NCBI GenBank assembly: GCA_965140555.1
Contig: OZ223259.1
Span: forward strand, 1,178,001 to 1,242,000
Source of the DNA: UBA1351 sp965140555
Lineage (GTDB): Bacteria; Bacillota; Clostridia; Lachnospirales; Vallitaleaceae
Reading direction: 5' to 3'
Length of the DNA: 64,000 nucleotides
Shown: in pieces, positions 63,945 to 64,000 of the stretch
How the letters are laid out: the number at the start of each line of letters is the position of its first letter
How positions within the stretch are numbered: position 1 is the stretch's first letter
Translations under genes and position numbers: made by a program
The notes under the pieces: generated by a model
What the model saw: only the letters and a program-made list of their open reading frames with translations
Told to the model about the DNA's origin: nothing
The model's database searches: none

Positions 63945-64000
63945 TTATTTCCCTATTGCACGAATGACATCATTATAGTTTTGTTTCATCGTGTCACATG
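63945..64000 (-). CDS. C-terminal end of an unidentified gene
   Basis: Open frame from the window edge to TAA at 63945: ends TMKQNYNDVIRAIGK. Only 18 codons. It lies 54 bp before metQ in the same direction, so may be its operon partner. It does not resemble the usual MetI C-terminus. Too short to name. Confidence 0.4.
   Translation of the reverse strand, partial: CDTMKQNYNDVIRAIGK

Overview
The window reads as chromosome of a low-GC, Gram-positive, anaerobic Clostridia-type bacterium (Lachnospirales or Vallitalea-like is my guess; no rRNA is present to settle it). Evidence: strong AGGAGG ribosome sites before nearly every gene, textbook sigma-A promoters (TTGACA, 17 bp, TATAAT), many lipobox proteins, uxuA/uxuB, LplB/YtcP-type sugar importers, CD3324-family and oleate hydratase genes, and no phage, transposase, CRISPR or rRNA. 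It looks like stable host chromosome.

Layout. 1-8502 (minus): a seven-gene operon of lipoprotein, ABC ATPase, ABC permease, Gly/Glu-repeat membrane protein, MoxR ATPase, DUF58 and a VWA membrane protein that runs off the left edge. 8.6-10.1 kb: zinc-ribbon protein plus WYL regulator, and tRNA-Arg(CCG). 10.1-14.2 kb: uxuA-uxuB (hexuronate catabolism) divergent from a GntR/FCD regulator, separated by four 125-bp palindromic tandem repeats. 14.3-24.6 kb: mainly signalling, with a PocR-type hybrid kinase, a REC-HD-GYP-REC protein and a second membrane hybrid kinase. 24.7-29 kb: ZIP metal transporter with a Fur-family-like box, LacI and NifX-like genes, and a MarR-MATE pair. 29-32.5 kb: two hemerythrins around a GGDEF-EAL protein. 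32.5-35.1 kb: modABC. 35.3-43.4 kb: LacI regulator, GH94-like phosphorylase and a three-gene sugar ABC importer with paired LacI-type operators. 43.5-46 kb: DbpA-like helicase, acylphosphatase and a degenerate orphan ABC ATPase. 46.2-48 kb: a second MATE-MarR pair with an operator resembling the first. 48.4-57.3 kb: small Cys protein, OtsAB fusion, lipoprotein hydrolase, lipoate ligase, third MATE, secreted M14 peptidase with a structured leader, and aldo/keto reductase. 57.4-64 kb: oleate hydratase with TetR, UppP, esterase, aminotransferase and MetQ.

How it works together: import and catabolism of plant or microbial glycans and uronates under local regulators; extensive c-di-GMP and phosphorelay signalling coupled to hemerythrin (O2/NO/iron) proteins; stress and envelope functions (MoxR/VWA operon, trehalose, UppP, MATE pumps, oleate hydratase). 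The most unusual elements are non-coding: the palindromic repeat array at 12942-13434, the terminator/antiterminator-like leader at 56050-56212 and the hairpin that captures a ribosome site at 61821-61872.
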